Made by a program: the position numbers and the translations under genes. 64,000 nt of DNA from Gammaproteobacteria bacterium (lineage in GTDB: Bacteria; Pseudomonadota; Gammaproteobacteria; Arenicellales; JAANXG01). Below the pieces are notes generated by a model. The model had not been told where the DNA came from. It ran no database searches and saw only the letters and a program-made list of their open reading frames with translations. Positions 1 to 9,672 of the stretch are shown one piece after another (the stretch's first letter is position 1; each line of letters begins with the position of its first letter). The DNA lies in the NCBI GenBank assembly GCA_024639325.1, contig JAHEIO010000003.1, positions 9,012 through 73,011 of the forward strand, read 5' to 3'.

Positions 1-2
1 GC

Positions 3-113
3 GTCAGACTAGAGGAAATCGAACTGGCCCGAAAACGGTGCGATGCTTCGCTCCAGAGCCTCGGCAAGGCCCAGTCAAGGCTGGACGCGGTGCGTATTAT
101 CGTGACGGTCTGA
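3..113 (+). CDS. C-terminal fragment of a CDS cut by the window edge; resembles the RapA/HepA helicase C-terminus
   Basis: Frame 3 reads VRLEEIELARKRCDASLQSLGKAQSRLDAVRIIVTV*; the RLDAxRxIV ending is RapA-like. Confidence 0.4.
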   Translation, partial: VRLEEIELARKRCDASLQSLGKAQSRLDAVRIIVTV

Positions 114-131
114 CGCACAATTATCTGAGTC

Positions 132-183
132 GTAGGAGCGGCGCCTCGCCGCGATGAATCGGCCCGACACGGGCCCTCCTACA
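132..183. repeat. REP-like palindromic element, copy 1
   Basis: GTAGGAG...CTCCTAC outer stem enclosing GCGGCGcctCGCCGC and GGCCCGacaCGGGCC hairpins. Confidence 0.8.
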
Positions 184-209
184 AGATCGCCGTAATGTCG
201 TCTCAAATT

Positions 210-260
210 GTAGGAGCGGCGCCTCGCCGCGATAAATCGGCCCGACATCGGCCCTGCCAC
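210..260. repeat. REP-like palindromic element, copy 2 (degenerate outer stem)
   Basis: GTAGGAGCGGCGCCTCGCCGCGATaAATCGGCCCGACA, near-identical to copy 1. Confidence 0.8.
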
Positions 261-486
261 GGCAGCACAGATATCTCAGAATATTGTCGGCCAAGCGGGA
301 CTGTTGCTCAGAATGAAAATCGCGAGCACCAGCGCAGACTTATCAATCAACCCTTTGATTGTCATAGTGAGTCCAGTAAGTAAACGATGTATTTATTGAG
401 TGCCCGGAACCCCAAGCCGGGCAGGAGGAGACTATCATCAATTACTTATATACTCAACCACCGCTCGCGCCGCCAGCCAATACCGA

Positions 487-1578
487 TTATCGCACCGCAC
501 CCATGCTGGATGCCCTCGCCAATCTGGAATCCGGCGGCTCCCCGGCGTCCTCATGCCCTGCAATGATTGCCTGCTCGGTGATCAGGCCGGTCAGGAACTC
601 AAGATGTTCACGCCCGTCGTTGAGACAGGGGATGTAGTTGAACCGCTCTCCGCCGGCATCGATGAACAAGCGGCGATACTGCATATTGACCTCCTCCAGA
701 GTCTCTAGGCAGTCGGCGGAAAAGCCCGGACAGAGGACATCCAGGTTCTTTACGCCTTCGACGGGGAGCTTCGCAATTATTTTATCGCAATAGGGTTTCA
801 GCCACTCTTCCCTTCCAAACCTGGACTGAAACGCCAACGACCATTTCGAATCGGACAGGCCAAGTCTTTCGGCCAGAAGTCTGGCCGTCTTTTGGCTGTG
901 ACAATGGTATGGATCTCCGGCGAGCAGATACCGTTTTGGCACGCCGTGAAAAGACATCAGAAGATGGTCTCCGCGTCCCTGCTCTTCCCAGTTACGGTTC
1001 ACACTGGCGGCAAGCGCGGCGATATAGGCAGGGTGATCATGATAGGCATTAATGAAACGGATCCCCGGTATCCAGCGCCATTTTTTCAGGCAATCCGCGA
1101 CCTCGTCGAACACCGACCCAACGGTGCTGCCCGAATACTGCGGATACAGCGGCAAAACAATGAGGTTCCGGGGAGTCGACGATGCCAACTCGTCGAGTGC
1201 AACCGCGATGGACGGATTACCGTATCGCATGCCCAGTGCCACTTCCACCCTGTTGTCATATTTTTCAATCAGCAATTCGCGGATGCCGTCTGCCTGCTTC
1301 ATCGAAATGTTCATCAGCGGCGAGCCGTTCCCGGTCCAAACTTTCCGATAGGCCTCGGCGCTTCGCGAAGGCCTGACGTTCAGGATCACCAGATTGAGAA
1401 TGAACCACCACGGCAAACGCGGAATCTCGACCACCCTGGGATCGGACAGGAACTGTTTCAGGTAGCGGCGGACACTGCGGCGGTCCGGTGCGTCAGGTGT
1501 ACCGAGATTGACGATCAGTACACCGGTGGTGTCGGGACCGTCGTGGCGGAACTGATCCTGCCCACTGTATTTGCTCAT
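487..1578 (-). CDS. hemH: Ferrochelatase
   Basis: GVLIVNLGTPDAPD, SFHGVPKRY, CPGFSADCLETLEE motifs; start trimmed to MSKYSGQ. Confidence 0.95.
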   Translation of the reverse strand: MSKYSGQDQFRHDGPDTTGVLIVNLGTPDAPDRRSVRRYLKQFLSDPRVVEIPRLPWWFILNLVILNVRPSRSAEAYRKVWTGNGSPLMNISMKQADGIRELLIEKYDNRVEVALGMRYGNPSIAVALDELASSTPRNLIVLPLYPQYSGSTVGSVFDEVADCLKKWRWIPGIRFINAYHDHPAYIAALAASVNRNWEEQGRGDHLLMSFHGVPKRYLLAGDPYHCHSQKTARLLAERLGLSDSKWSLAFQSRFGREEWLKPYCDKIIAKLPVEGVKNLDVLCPGFSADCLETLEEVNMQYRRLFIDAGGERFNYIPCLNDGREHLEFLTGLITEQAIIAGHEDAGEPPDSRLARASSMGAVR

Positions 1579-1600
1579 GAAGAATCTACCCGGCTGCACA

Positions 1601-2695
1601 TCATGCGTTGCCGGTGACGTACATGCCGGATTTGATATGCTCCCGGGCAAAATCCACCATACGCTTCAATGAAACCTCGGCGCGGCTGCGAATCGCTTCG
1701 TCTATGAACACCTCGTTCTCCCCGGTGGAAAGCACTCTTTGAAGACCCTGAAGGTCGTTCATTTTCATCCAGGGACAATGCGCGCAGCTCTTGCATGTTG
1801 CGCCTTCTCCCGCCGTCGGGGCGGCAAGGAATGTCTTGTTAGGCGCGGCTTCCCGCATCTTGTGGAAGATGCCGTCCTCGGTCGCGACGATGAACAGATC
1901 ATTGTCCATCTCACGGGCTGCCTGAATGATCTGGCTGGTGGATCCGACCCGGTCTGCCAGGTCGATGACACCGGAAGGCGACTCCGGATGAACCAGCACG
2001 GCAGCCTCCGGATGCTCGATCTTCAAACGGCGAAGTTCATCCGCCTTGAACTCCTCGTGGACGACGCAGGATCCCTGCCACATGACCATGTCTGCACCGG
2101 TCATGCGCTGCACGTAGCCACCGAGAAATCTATCCGGCGCCCACAGGATCTTCTCTCCCCGGTCGCGAAGATATTCGGCCACCTTCAGCGCTATCGAAGA
2201 GGTAACGACCCAGTCCGCTCTGGCCTTGACCGCGGCGCTGGTGTTGGCGTAGACCACTACCGTGCGATCGGGATGCCGGTCGCAAAACTCGCTGAACTGA
2301 TCGATGGGACAACCCATATCAAGTGAGCATTCCGCTTCACGTTTTACCGCCAACACCCGCTTTTCGGGGCTCAGGATCTTTGCGGTCTCGGCCATGAACC
2401 GGACGCCGGCTACCACCACCGTGGAGGCCGGGTGTTCGTATCCAAAGCGTGCCATTTCCAGTGAATCGGCAACGATTCCGCCGGCGTCGTCCGCGAGGTC
2501 CTGCAGTTCTTCATCGACGTAGTAGTGCGCGACCAGAACCGCATCCTGTGTATCGAGGTGATGCTTGATACGACCGATGAGCGCCCGGCGCTCATTCGGG
2601 GACAGAACTTGGTGCTTGATCCCCCTCGCTCTCAGCGCCGCCATATCGATGCGCTGTTGCAGTTCATCGGGTATGTGTGTCGTGCTCATCATCAT
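1601..2695 (-). CDS. nadA: Quinolinate synthase
   Basis: [42 protein letters not shown] Fe-S cysteines. Confidence 0.95.
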   Translation of the reverse strand: MMMSTTHIPDELQQRIDMAALRARGIKHQVLSPNERRALIGRIKHHLDTQDAVLVAHYYVDEELQDLADDAGGIVADSLEMARFGYEHPASTVVVAGVRFMAETAKILSPEKRVLAVKREAECSLDMGCPIDQFSEFCDRHPDRTVVVYANTSAAVKARADWVVTSSIALKVAEYLRDRGEKILWAPDRFLGGYVQRMTGADMVMWQGSCVVHEEFKADELRRLKIEHPEAAVLVHPESPSGVIDLADRVGSTSQIIQAAREMDNDLFIVATEDGIFHKMREAAPNKTFLAAPTAGEGATCKSCAHCPWMKMNDLQGLQRVLSTGENEVFIDEAIRSRAEVSLKRMVDFAREHIKSGMYVTGNA

Positions 2696-2699
2696 ATTC

Positions 2700-3383
2700 C
2701 TACTTCATGTAGTGAAGTTCATTAGATCCGGCATAGCGATACAGTCGCGCCGGCCGGTGTGCGCGGTTTCGGCGGAACTGTTCGGTTTCCTCTACGTGCT
2801 CGAGAGCCAGGATTCGTTTACGAAAATTACGCTTGTCCAGAGATTCACCGAGAATGATTTCATAGATGCGCTGCAGTTCGCTCAAGGTAAAAAGTTCCGG
2901 CGCCAATTGAAAAGCGATCGTGGAATAGCCGAGCTTGGAAACCAGCCTGTGCTGAGCAATTTTCACGATTTCTCCATGATCCAGATACAGCGCGGGCAAG
3001 CGGGCGACTCCATGCCACTGAATATTCGGCGATTGAACGACCTCGCCGGCCTTATAGCTGCGCATTAGTGCGAGGTAGGATACCGTGATTACCCTGGATT
3101 TGGGGTGACGGTCGGGACGACCGAAGGTATAGAGCTGTTCGTGGTAAACGTCCTCGATCCCCGTCTGCTGGTAAAGCGTTCGGATGGCACATTTTTCGAG
3201 CGGTTCAACCGGCCGAAGATAGCCGCCAGGCAGGGCCCAGCTGCTCTTTTTCAACGTCTCTGAGTAGCGTTGGCGGAGCAAAACCTGAAGCGAATCGTCG
3301 AATATCGTAAATATCACGATATCCGTGGAAACGTGCAGCAACCAAGCCGTGCTTGCCGGAAATTGTGTTAGTGTATCTTTCAC
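2700..3383 (-). CDS. NrtR-like Nudix-related transcriptional regulator
   Basis: N-terminal Nudix-like fold with degenerate box, C-terminal winged-helix-like region ([29 protein letters not shown]); 4 nt upstream of nadA; GTG start. Confidence 0.8.
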   Translation of the reverse strand: MKDTLTQFPASTAWLLHVSTDIVIFTIFDDSLQVLLRQRYSETLKKSSWALPGGYLRPVEPLEKCAIRTLYQQTGIEDVYHEQLYTFGRPDRHPKSRVITVSYLALMRSYKAGEVVQSPNIQWHGVARLPALYLDHGEIVKIAQHRLVSKLGYSTIAFQLAPELFTLSELQRIYEIILGESLDKRNFRKRILALEHVEETEQFRRNRAHRPARLYRYAGSNELHYMK

Positions 3384-3396
3384 ACGAACTGTAATG

Positions 3397-3409
3397 GTAT
3401 CAAAAGTAC
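3397..3409. promoter_or_regulatory. Possible operator upstream of the NrtR-like gene
   Basis: Interrupted inverted repeat GTATCAAAAGTAC just 5' of the GTG start. Confidence 0.2.
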
Positions 3410-3410
3410 A

Positions 3411-5360
3411 CTATTTCAAGACTCCAGGTTCCGACATTTTCTGTTCCCTGACCTCGATTATCGATTCCCTGTAATTTTCCTCGAACGCATCCTGCCAGGG
3501 CAGCGCCACCTCCCCAGACGCCGGAGGTTTGCTCCACTTCGTACTGCGGGCGGACCAGACCACCGCATCTTTAGCGCTCTTTTTGACCCCGGTGCCGGTT
3601 GTGTACATCCAGCCCAGCACCCTGTATGCCGGTTTATACTCCCCGGCGGCGGCGGATTTCATCCACCTGCCCGCATTCGCCGGATCCGGGCTTGGGCTAA
3701 ATAGACTGCCGAGACCGAGGTTGTATTTCGCTTTCGCATGCCCGCCCTTTGCCGCTTCCCGGAACCATTTCATAGCCTCGTTCTCATCACTTGCCACACC
3801 GTTGCCGTTGGCAAAAGCAAGTGCCAGCTGGAACTGAACCGTGGGGTTTCCGGCTTTCGCGCCATGTATCAAGGACTGCACGTTTGCGGAATACTTGATT
3901 TCGCCCCCTGCTGAGCGATCGGGAACCTGTCCGGCCAGCTCTTTCTGGATGTCGTTGAGTCCAACATGCTGCGGCCACGCGGCGAGTCCGCTGTGCACGA
4001 ATTCGTCGGCTTCGATATATTTTCCTTCGTCCAGTTTCTTCCTCGCGAGCTCTTCGTAACGCGCGGCGATCTGTTTCAGTCCCTGCTCCGCATCAGGGTT
4101 GTCCGGCTGCATTTTCAGGATGACGTGGTAGGTATCGAGTGCGTTGTCATCCGGAGGCGTACTCAAGCGGTCCTGTTTTAACTGCTGCTCGGCCAAATGC
4201 AACAGCGAGTTGGTATCGATAGCACCTTCCGGCCCGGCATCTGCTTGCAGTTCCATCGTCTGCGACTGCGGGTCGTCTATAGTCAGATCGATCTTCTTCG
4301 GAGTAATGATTATTGGCGGCTCCCCGTCAGGCAGTGCATATTCACCTTTCTCGCTCTCCTCCGTACCCTTGAGCTCCCAGGTCAGGATTCCGGCAACGAT
4401 GACGACCGCCAGGGCGACGCCTAGCCAGGCCAGGATTGAGGTCACCGTTCCAACGCGCTTTACGCTCGGTTTCTGTTCTCGCACCGAACGATGCGCCGGC
4501 TGGCCGCCAATCTGGGCGCTGGAGGTGGTGTCGGGACCTGAGATCTGTTCCTCGATTCGACCCAGCAGCGTGCCACAATCCGGCATGCGTTGTTCCGGAT
4601 CCTTGGCCATCATGTCCTCCAACAGCGGCTGCAGAACACCATAGCGTGCCGGCAGTTCAGGCACAGGATCATTCAGGTGCGAGTACAGGACCGCCATGCT
4701 TTCGGTTCCCTTGTAAGGAGGTCTGCCGGTGAGCATTTCATGAAGTATGACCCCGAGTGCATATATATCCGAGCGCGTGGTGGCACCCCGCCCTTCAGCC
4801 TGCTCCGGACTCATGTATCTCGGTGTGCCGACGACCAGCCCGGCTCTGGTAATGTTCGACTGCTGCGAGCCAGTTTTGGCGATTCCAAAGTCGGTCAACA
4901 CGGCTTCGTTTCCGGAAGGATCCCGAAACATTATGTTTTCCGGCTTTACATCTCGATGAACCACGCCATTGTCATGGGCATATTCCAGCGCCGCGGCAAC
5001 CTGATGGAGTATATTGAGAGCCTGATCCACGAGCAGGCCACTCTGGATCCGATGCTTCAGGCTGCCTCCTTTGAGAAACTCCATCGCGATATAATGCTGG
5101 TAGCCGACAACCGAAATATCGTAGATAGTCACGATACCCGGGTGGTTCAGCTGCGCAACCGTCAGCCCTTCGTGGAGAAACCGCCTGGTGAAGTTGGGAT
5201 CGCTGGTCAGGGCAGGCGCCATGATCTTCAGCGCCACCTCTCTTTGCAGCGATTCCTGCACGGCCAGATACACCATGGCTATGCCGCCTCGCCCCACCTC
5301 GCGCTCGATGGTATAACCAGAAATCTGGTAGAGATCGGTGGCTGTCTGGCTGTCCGTCAT
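3411..5360 (-). CDS. Ser/Thr protein kinase with TM segment and Sel1-like repeats
   Basis: HRDVKPENIMF, DFGIAKT, GTPRYMSPEQAEG; TM AWLGVALAVVIVAGIL; C-terminal FQLALAFANGNGVASDENEAMKWFREAA repeats. Confidence 0.9.
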   Translation of the reverse strand: MTDSQTATDLYQISGYTIEREVGRGGIAMVYLAVQESLQREVALKIMAPALTSDPNFTRRFLHEGLTVAQLNHPGIVTIYDISVVGYQHYIAMEFLKGGSLKHRIQSGLLVDQALNILHQVAAALEYAHDNGVVHRDVKPENIMFRDPSGNEAVLTDFGIAKTGSQQSNITRAGLVVGTPRYMSPEQAEGRGATTRSDIYALGVILHEMLTGRPPYKGTESMAVLYSHLNDPVPELPARYGVLQPLLEDMMAKDPEQRMPDCGTLLGRIEEQISGPDTTSSAQIGGQPAHRSVREQKPSVKRVGTVTSILAWLGVALAVVIVAGILTWELKGTEESEKGEYALPDGEPPIIITPKKIDLTIDDPQSQTMELQADAGPEGAIDTNSLLHLAEQQLKQDRLSTPPDDNALDTYHVILKMQPDNPDAEQGLKQIAARYEELARKKLDEGKYIEADEFVHSGLAAWPQHVGLNDIQKELAGQVPDRSAGGEIKYSANVQSLIHGAKAGNPTVQFQLALAFANGNGVASDENEAMKWFREAAKGGHAKAKYNLGLGSLFSPSPDPANAGRWMKSAAAGEYKPAYRVLGWMYTTGTGVKKSAKDAVVWSARSTKWSKPPASGEVALPWQDAFEENYRESIIEVREQKMSEPGVLK

Positions 5361-5487
5361 TTTTCGGAAAAGGTCTGCTAACGAGAAACTGGTACATGCT
5401 AGAAAATTTAGCGTCCGTACTCAACATATCAATAACCCGATACTATAACGATGCGTTTCCGATCAGTACACAAAAAGGGGTGAAGAT

Positions 5488-8400
5488 CTGACAATACCAG
5501 ACCGTAATACGACGGAACATTCGACACGCGGCGCCCGCGGCAAGTGGCAGTTCTGGATCGATCGAGGCGGCACGTTCACCGATGTCGTTGCAATCGACCC
5601 GAGGGGAAGGGTCATGACACACAAATTGCTGTCGGAGAACCCGGAACGCTACGATGACGCCCCCCTTCAGGGCATCCGGGATGTCCTTGGCCTGGCGGCC
5701 GGCGCCGCTATTCCCGTCGAAGCCGTTGATTCGATCAAGATGGGCACAACCGTTGGCACCAACGCACTACTGGAGCACAAAGGCGAACCGACGGTGCTGA
5801 TCACCACCAGAGGGTTCAAAGACGCACTTCGAATAGCGTATCAGCACCGCCCCGATATATTCGCTATGCACATCGAGCTGCCGGAAATGCTGTATTCCGA
5901 TGTGGTGGAGGTCGACGAGCGCATCGATGCCCGGGGTAATATCGTCACACCTCTGAACACATCCGAGTGCCGAAAAATACTTACCGAGATTCGTGACCGC
6001 GGCTTCGAATCGCTCGCGATCGTCCTCATGCACGCCTATCGATACCCTGAGCACGAGAAAATTCTGGCGCGAATCGCCGCCGCTTTGGGATTCGATCAGG
6101 TTTCCGCGTCCCACGAAGTGAGCGCGCTGATGAAGCTGGTAAGCCGGGGAGACACCACGGTGGTCGATGCCTACCTCTCACCCATACTCAGGAGGTATGT
6201 CGATAGCATCGATAGCGAATTGCACGGATGCCGCCTGTTCTTCATGCAATCGAGCGGCGGCCTGACCAATGCCGCTACATTCCGGGGGAAGGACTGTATT
6301 TTGTCGGGGCCGGCGGGAGGCGTCGTTGGTGCGGTTGCCACCGCAACGGTAGACGGCGACGAACGAATCATCGGATTCGACATGGGTGGCACCTCCACCG
6401 ACGTTTGCCACTACAACGGTGAATTCGAAAGGACGCTGGAAAGCGAGGTCGCGGGAGTGCGAATCAGGGCCCCGATGCTGCACATCCACACCGTGGCGGC
6501 CGGCGGTGGATCTATTGTCCGATTCGACGGTACCCGATTCAGGGTCGGGCCCGAATCGGCGGGCGCCAATCCGGGCCCGGCATGCTATCGACGCGGAGGA
6601 CCACTCACGGTTACCGACTGCAACGTGATGCTGGGCAAATTGTCGCCGGAAAATTTTCCGAGGGTATTCGGCGTCAACGGCGATCTGCCAATCGATAGCG
6701 AGGTCGTACGGTGGAAATTCGATGCTTTGGCCAAGAGCATTAACCGAAAAACGGGAAGAAATTTCAACCCTTATGAAGTTGCCCAGGGATTCATCGAGGT
6801 GGCCGTGGAAAATATGGCCGCCGCGATCAAGCGGATCTCCGTGGAGCGGGGCCACGACGTTTCGCGATACGCCCTGTGCTGTTTTGGCGGCGCGGGGGCA
6901 CAGCACGCGTGCCTGGTATCCGAGGCTCTGGGAATAAAGCGCATACTGATCCATCCCCATGCCAGCCTGCTGTCGGCGTACGGTATTGGACTGGCGGACA
7001 TCCGTGTAATCCAGGGAACCACCGTTGAGTTGCCACTCAGCGACGGCGCCCCCGAACAGCTGGACGGCGCCTTCGAGGACCTCTGTGAAAAAGGCGCGAA
7101 AGTGCTGCGCCACCAGGGCGTCGGCCTCGATTCGAGCAACGTCGTTTACAAGGCCATGATTCGATATTCCGGCACCGACACGGCGCTGGAAACGGCTTAC
7201 GTTCGGGATGCCGCCACTCTCCGCCGAAGCTTCGAAGACCTGCATATGAAGCGGTTCGGATTCATCGATTGCGCCAGAGACGCGATCATCGAATCAGTCG
7301 CCGTCGAACTGATCGTGCCGATGCAGCCACCCGAAACGTCGCAGACGCGTCAGCGGGGCGTGTCCCGGGGAGCGACCGTTACCCACGCTTATTTTGGTCG
7401 AGATGTACAACGGTGCACCGTCCGCCAGCGCGATGCGCTGCCGGACAATGCCATCGGCGGCCCTGCACTGATAATCGAACCCAACAGTACCATCGTGGTT
7501 GAACCAGGGTGGTCGGCAAGCCAGACCGGTTCCGGCCAGCTGTTGTTGCGCTTCGAAGGTAAAAGTCAACAGGTACAGCGCGACGATGGCAAGCCGGACC
7601 CGGTCATGCTGGAGATTTTCAACAAGCTGTTCATGTCCGTTGCAGAACAGATGGGGCACACGCTGCAAAACACGAGCTATTCGGTAAACATGAAGGAAAG
7701 GCTCGATTTTTCATGTGCCGTGTTCGACGACGCGGGTCAGCTCGTGTCCAATGCGCCGCACATGCCGGTGCACCTCGGATCCATGGGTGATACGGTGACA
7801 AATGTAGTAGAACAGCGAGGCGGCGATATCATGCCGGGGGACAGCTATATACACAACGCGCCCTACCGCGGGGGCACGCACCTGCCGGACGTCACGGTCA
7901 TCAGCCCGGTGTTCGACAAGGGACAATCCAATCTCCTGTTTTTCGTTGCTTCGCGGGGGCATCATGCCGACATTGGTGGAATTTCACCCGGCTCGATGCC
8001 GCCGAATAGCACCAACGTCGAGGAAGAAGGGATTCTTATCGACAATTTCCTCGGAGTACGGGAAGGCATATTTCGCGAGCGGGAGCTAAATGAGCTGCTG
8101 ACCCGTGAACCCTTTCCGGCACGAAATCCGAAGCACAACATTGCCGATCTCAAGGCCCAGATCGCGGCGAATGCCAAGGGTGCGGAGGAGCTTCATCGAA
8201 TGATTTCCACGTACGGGCTCGGAACGGTCCGCAACTACATGGCCCACGTCCAGGCCAACGCGGAGGAAAGTGTCCGCAAAGTCATCGATGTTCTGAGCGA
8301 TGGAGAGTTCAGCTGCCCGCTTGACGACGGCAGCACGATCCATGTAGCGATAAGTATCGACCACGCCAACCGCAGCGCCCGCATCGATTTCAGCGGGACA

Positions 8401-9141
8401 TCGGCGCAACGGCAAAGCAATTTCAATGCGCCATCCGCCGTGTGCAGGGCCGCGGTGCTTTACGTCTTCCGCACTCTGGTCGCAGACGAAATACCCCTCA
8501 ACTCCGGCTGCCTCAAACCGCTGGACATCATCATGCCAGAACGCTCCATGCTCAATCCAGAATATCCGGCGGCCGTGGTCGCGGGAAACGTCGAGACATC
8601 GCAGATAGTCGTCGACGCATTGTATGGCGCTCTGGGAATTAGAGCGGCTTCACAGGGCACGATGAACAACTTCACGTTCGGCAATGATGAGTACCAGTAC
8701 TATGAAACGATATGTGGCGGTGAAGGCGCCGGCGAGCATTTTTCCGGTACCGATGCCGTGCATACACACATGACCAACTCGAGGCTGACCGATCCGGAAG
8801 TCCTCGAGTGGCGTTTCCCCGTCCGGCTGGATCAGTTCTGCATTCGAAAAAACAGCGGCGGCGGCGGCAAGCACACCGGCGGTGATGGTGTGGTCAGGCA
8901 GATTCGATTCCTGGAACCGATGACCGCATCGATACTCTCCAACAGGCGGTCTACCCGGCCGTTCGGATTGTGCGGTGGTGCGGACGGACGCGCGGGAAAA
9001 AATCTTGTCAAAAGATCAAACGGCGAGGTCCGGGGCCTGGGCGGGTGCGACCAAACGGAAATGTCCGCGAACGACATTTTCGAAATTCGAACTCCGGGAG
9101 GGGGAGGATTCGGCGCAAAGCGGGAAAAAAAAGGCCGCTAA
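5488..9141 (+). CDS. 5-oxoprolinase / fused hydantoinase A-B
   Basis: WIDRGGTFTDVVAID, GFDMGGTSTDV, then the HyuB domain with PGGGGFG C-terminus. ATG-initiated ORF is 5614..9141, but the conserved N-terminus extends upstream to a possible CTG at 5488. Confidence 0.85.
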   Translation: MTIPDRNTTEHSTRGARGKWQFWIDRGGTFTDVVAIDPRGRVMTHKLLSENPERYDDAPLQGIRDVLGLAAGAAIPVEAVDSIKMGTTVGTNALLEHKGEPTVLITTRGFKDALRIAYQHRPDIFAMHIELPEMLYSDVVEVDERIDARGNIVTPLNTSECRKILTEIRDRGFESLAIVLMHAYRYPEHEKILARIAAALGFDQVSASHEVSALMKLVSRGDTTVVDAYLSPILRRYVDSIDSELHGCRLFFMQSSGGLTNAATFRGKDCILSGPAGGVVGAVATATVDGDERIIGFDMGGTSTDVCHYNGEFERTLESEVAGVRIRAPMLHIHTVAAGGGSIVRFDGTRFRVGPESAGANPGPACYRRGGPLTVTDCNVMLGKLSPENFPRVFGVNGDLPIDSEVVRWKFDALAKSINRKTGRNFNPYEVAQGFIEVAVENMAAAIKRISVERGHDVSRYALCCFGGAGAQHACLVSEALGIKRILIHPHASLLSAYGIGLADIRVIQGTTVELPLSDGAPEQLDGAFEDLCEKGAKVLRHQGVGLDSSNVVYKAMIRYSGTDTALETAYVRDAATLRRSFEDLHMKRFGFIDCARDAIIESVAVELIVPMQPPETSQTRQRGVSRGATVTHAYFGRDVQRCTVRQRDALPDNAIGGPALIIEPNSTIVVEPGWSASQTGSGQLLLRFEGKSQQVQRDDGKPDPVMLEIFNKLFMSVAEQMGHTLQNTSYSVNMKERLDFSCAVFDDAGQLVSNAPHMPVHLGSMGDTVTNVVEQRGGDIMPGDSYIHNAPYRGGTHLPDVTVISPVFDKGQSNLLFFVASRGHHADIGGISPGSMPPNSTNVEEEGILIDNFLGVREGIFRERELNELLTREPFPARNPKHNIADLKAQIAANAKGAEELHRMISTYGLGTVRNYMAHVQANAEESVRKVIDVLSDGEFSCPLDDGSTIHVAISIDHANRSARIDFSGTSAQRQSNFNAPSAVCRAAVLYVFRTLVADEIPLNSGCLKPLDIIMPERSMLNPEYPAAVVAGNVETSQIVVDALYGALGIRAASQGTMNNFTFGNDEYQYYETICGGEGAGEHFSGTDAVHTHMTNSRLTDPEVLEWRFPVRLDQFCIRKNSGGGGKHTGGDGVVRQIRFLEPMTASILSNRRSTRPFGLCGGADGRAGKNLVKRSNGEVRGLGGCDQTEMSANDIFEIRTPGGGGFGAKREKKGR

Positions 9142-9162
9142 CCAAACGGTAAGCGGCCTTTA
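9125..9162. terminator. Bidirectional rho-independent terminator overlapping the 5-oxoprolinase stop codon
   Basis: AAAAAAAAGGCCGCTaaCCaaacGGtaAGCGGCCTTTA; A-run on the left gives a T-run on the minus strand. Confidence 0.85.
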
Positions 9163-9231
9163 TCAATGAAATGCACTAGAACGGCAGGGCGATTCTCATC
9201 CCGGCCGGTTTCCTTTTAGCAGACTTCCTAA

Positions 9232-9672
9232 CTACTTTTTTTTTGTAGCCTTTCTCGCGGTCGACTTCCTGGCAGGAGCCTTTTTCCTGGTTGCTTTCCT
9301 TGCCGGCGCCTTTCTCACGACCTTTTTCTTGGTCGCTTTTTTCTTGGTCGCTTTCCTTGCCGGCGCCTTTCTCACGACCTTTTTCTTGGTCGCTTTTTTC
9401 CTGGTCGCTTTTTTCTTGGTCGCTTTCCTTGCCGGCGCCTTTCTCACGACCTTTTTTCTGGTCGCCTTTTTCTTGGTTGCCTTCCTTGCCGGCGCCTTTC
9501 TCACGACCTTTTTCTTGGTCGCCTTTTTCCTGGTTGCCTTCCTTACCGGCGCTTTCCTGACGACCTTTTTCTTGGTCGCTTTTTTCCTGGTCGCTTTCCT
9601 TGCCGGCGCTTTCCTGACAACCTTTTTCTTGGTCGCCTTTTTCTTGGTCGCTTTCTTTTTGGCTACTGCCAT
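9232..9672 (-). CDS. Histone H1-like / AlgP-like Lys-Ala-rich repeat protein
   Basis: Six copies of KKVVRKAP[AV]RKAT[KR]KKAT; low complexity, very basic. Confidence 0.8.
   Translation of the reverse strand: MAVAKKKATKKKATKKKVVRKAPARKATRKKATKKKVVRKAPVRKATRKKATKKKVVRKAPARKATKKKATRKKVVRKAPARKATKKKATRKKATKKKVVRKAPARKATKKKATKKKVVRKAPARKATRKKAPARKSTARKATKKK

Noticed and set aside
132-260. Possible CRISPR repeats
   Set aside because: Only two copies, internally palindromic, REP-like, no further spacing pattern.
276-365. 29-codon minus-strand ORF MTIKGLIDKSALVLAIFILSNSPAWPTIF
   Set aside because: Hydrophobic and peptide-like, but too short to support without conservation data.
6178-7245. 355-aa minus-strand ORF inside the 5-oxoprolinase gene
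   Set aside because: Antisense shadow ORF with no recognisable motif; the sense frame is strongly conserved.
9232-9672. Possible CRISPR-like or tandem noncoding array
   Set aside because: Repeats are contiguous coding units with no spacers.
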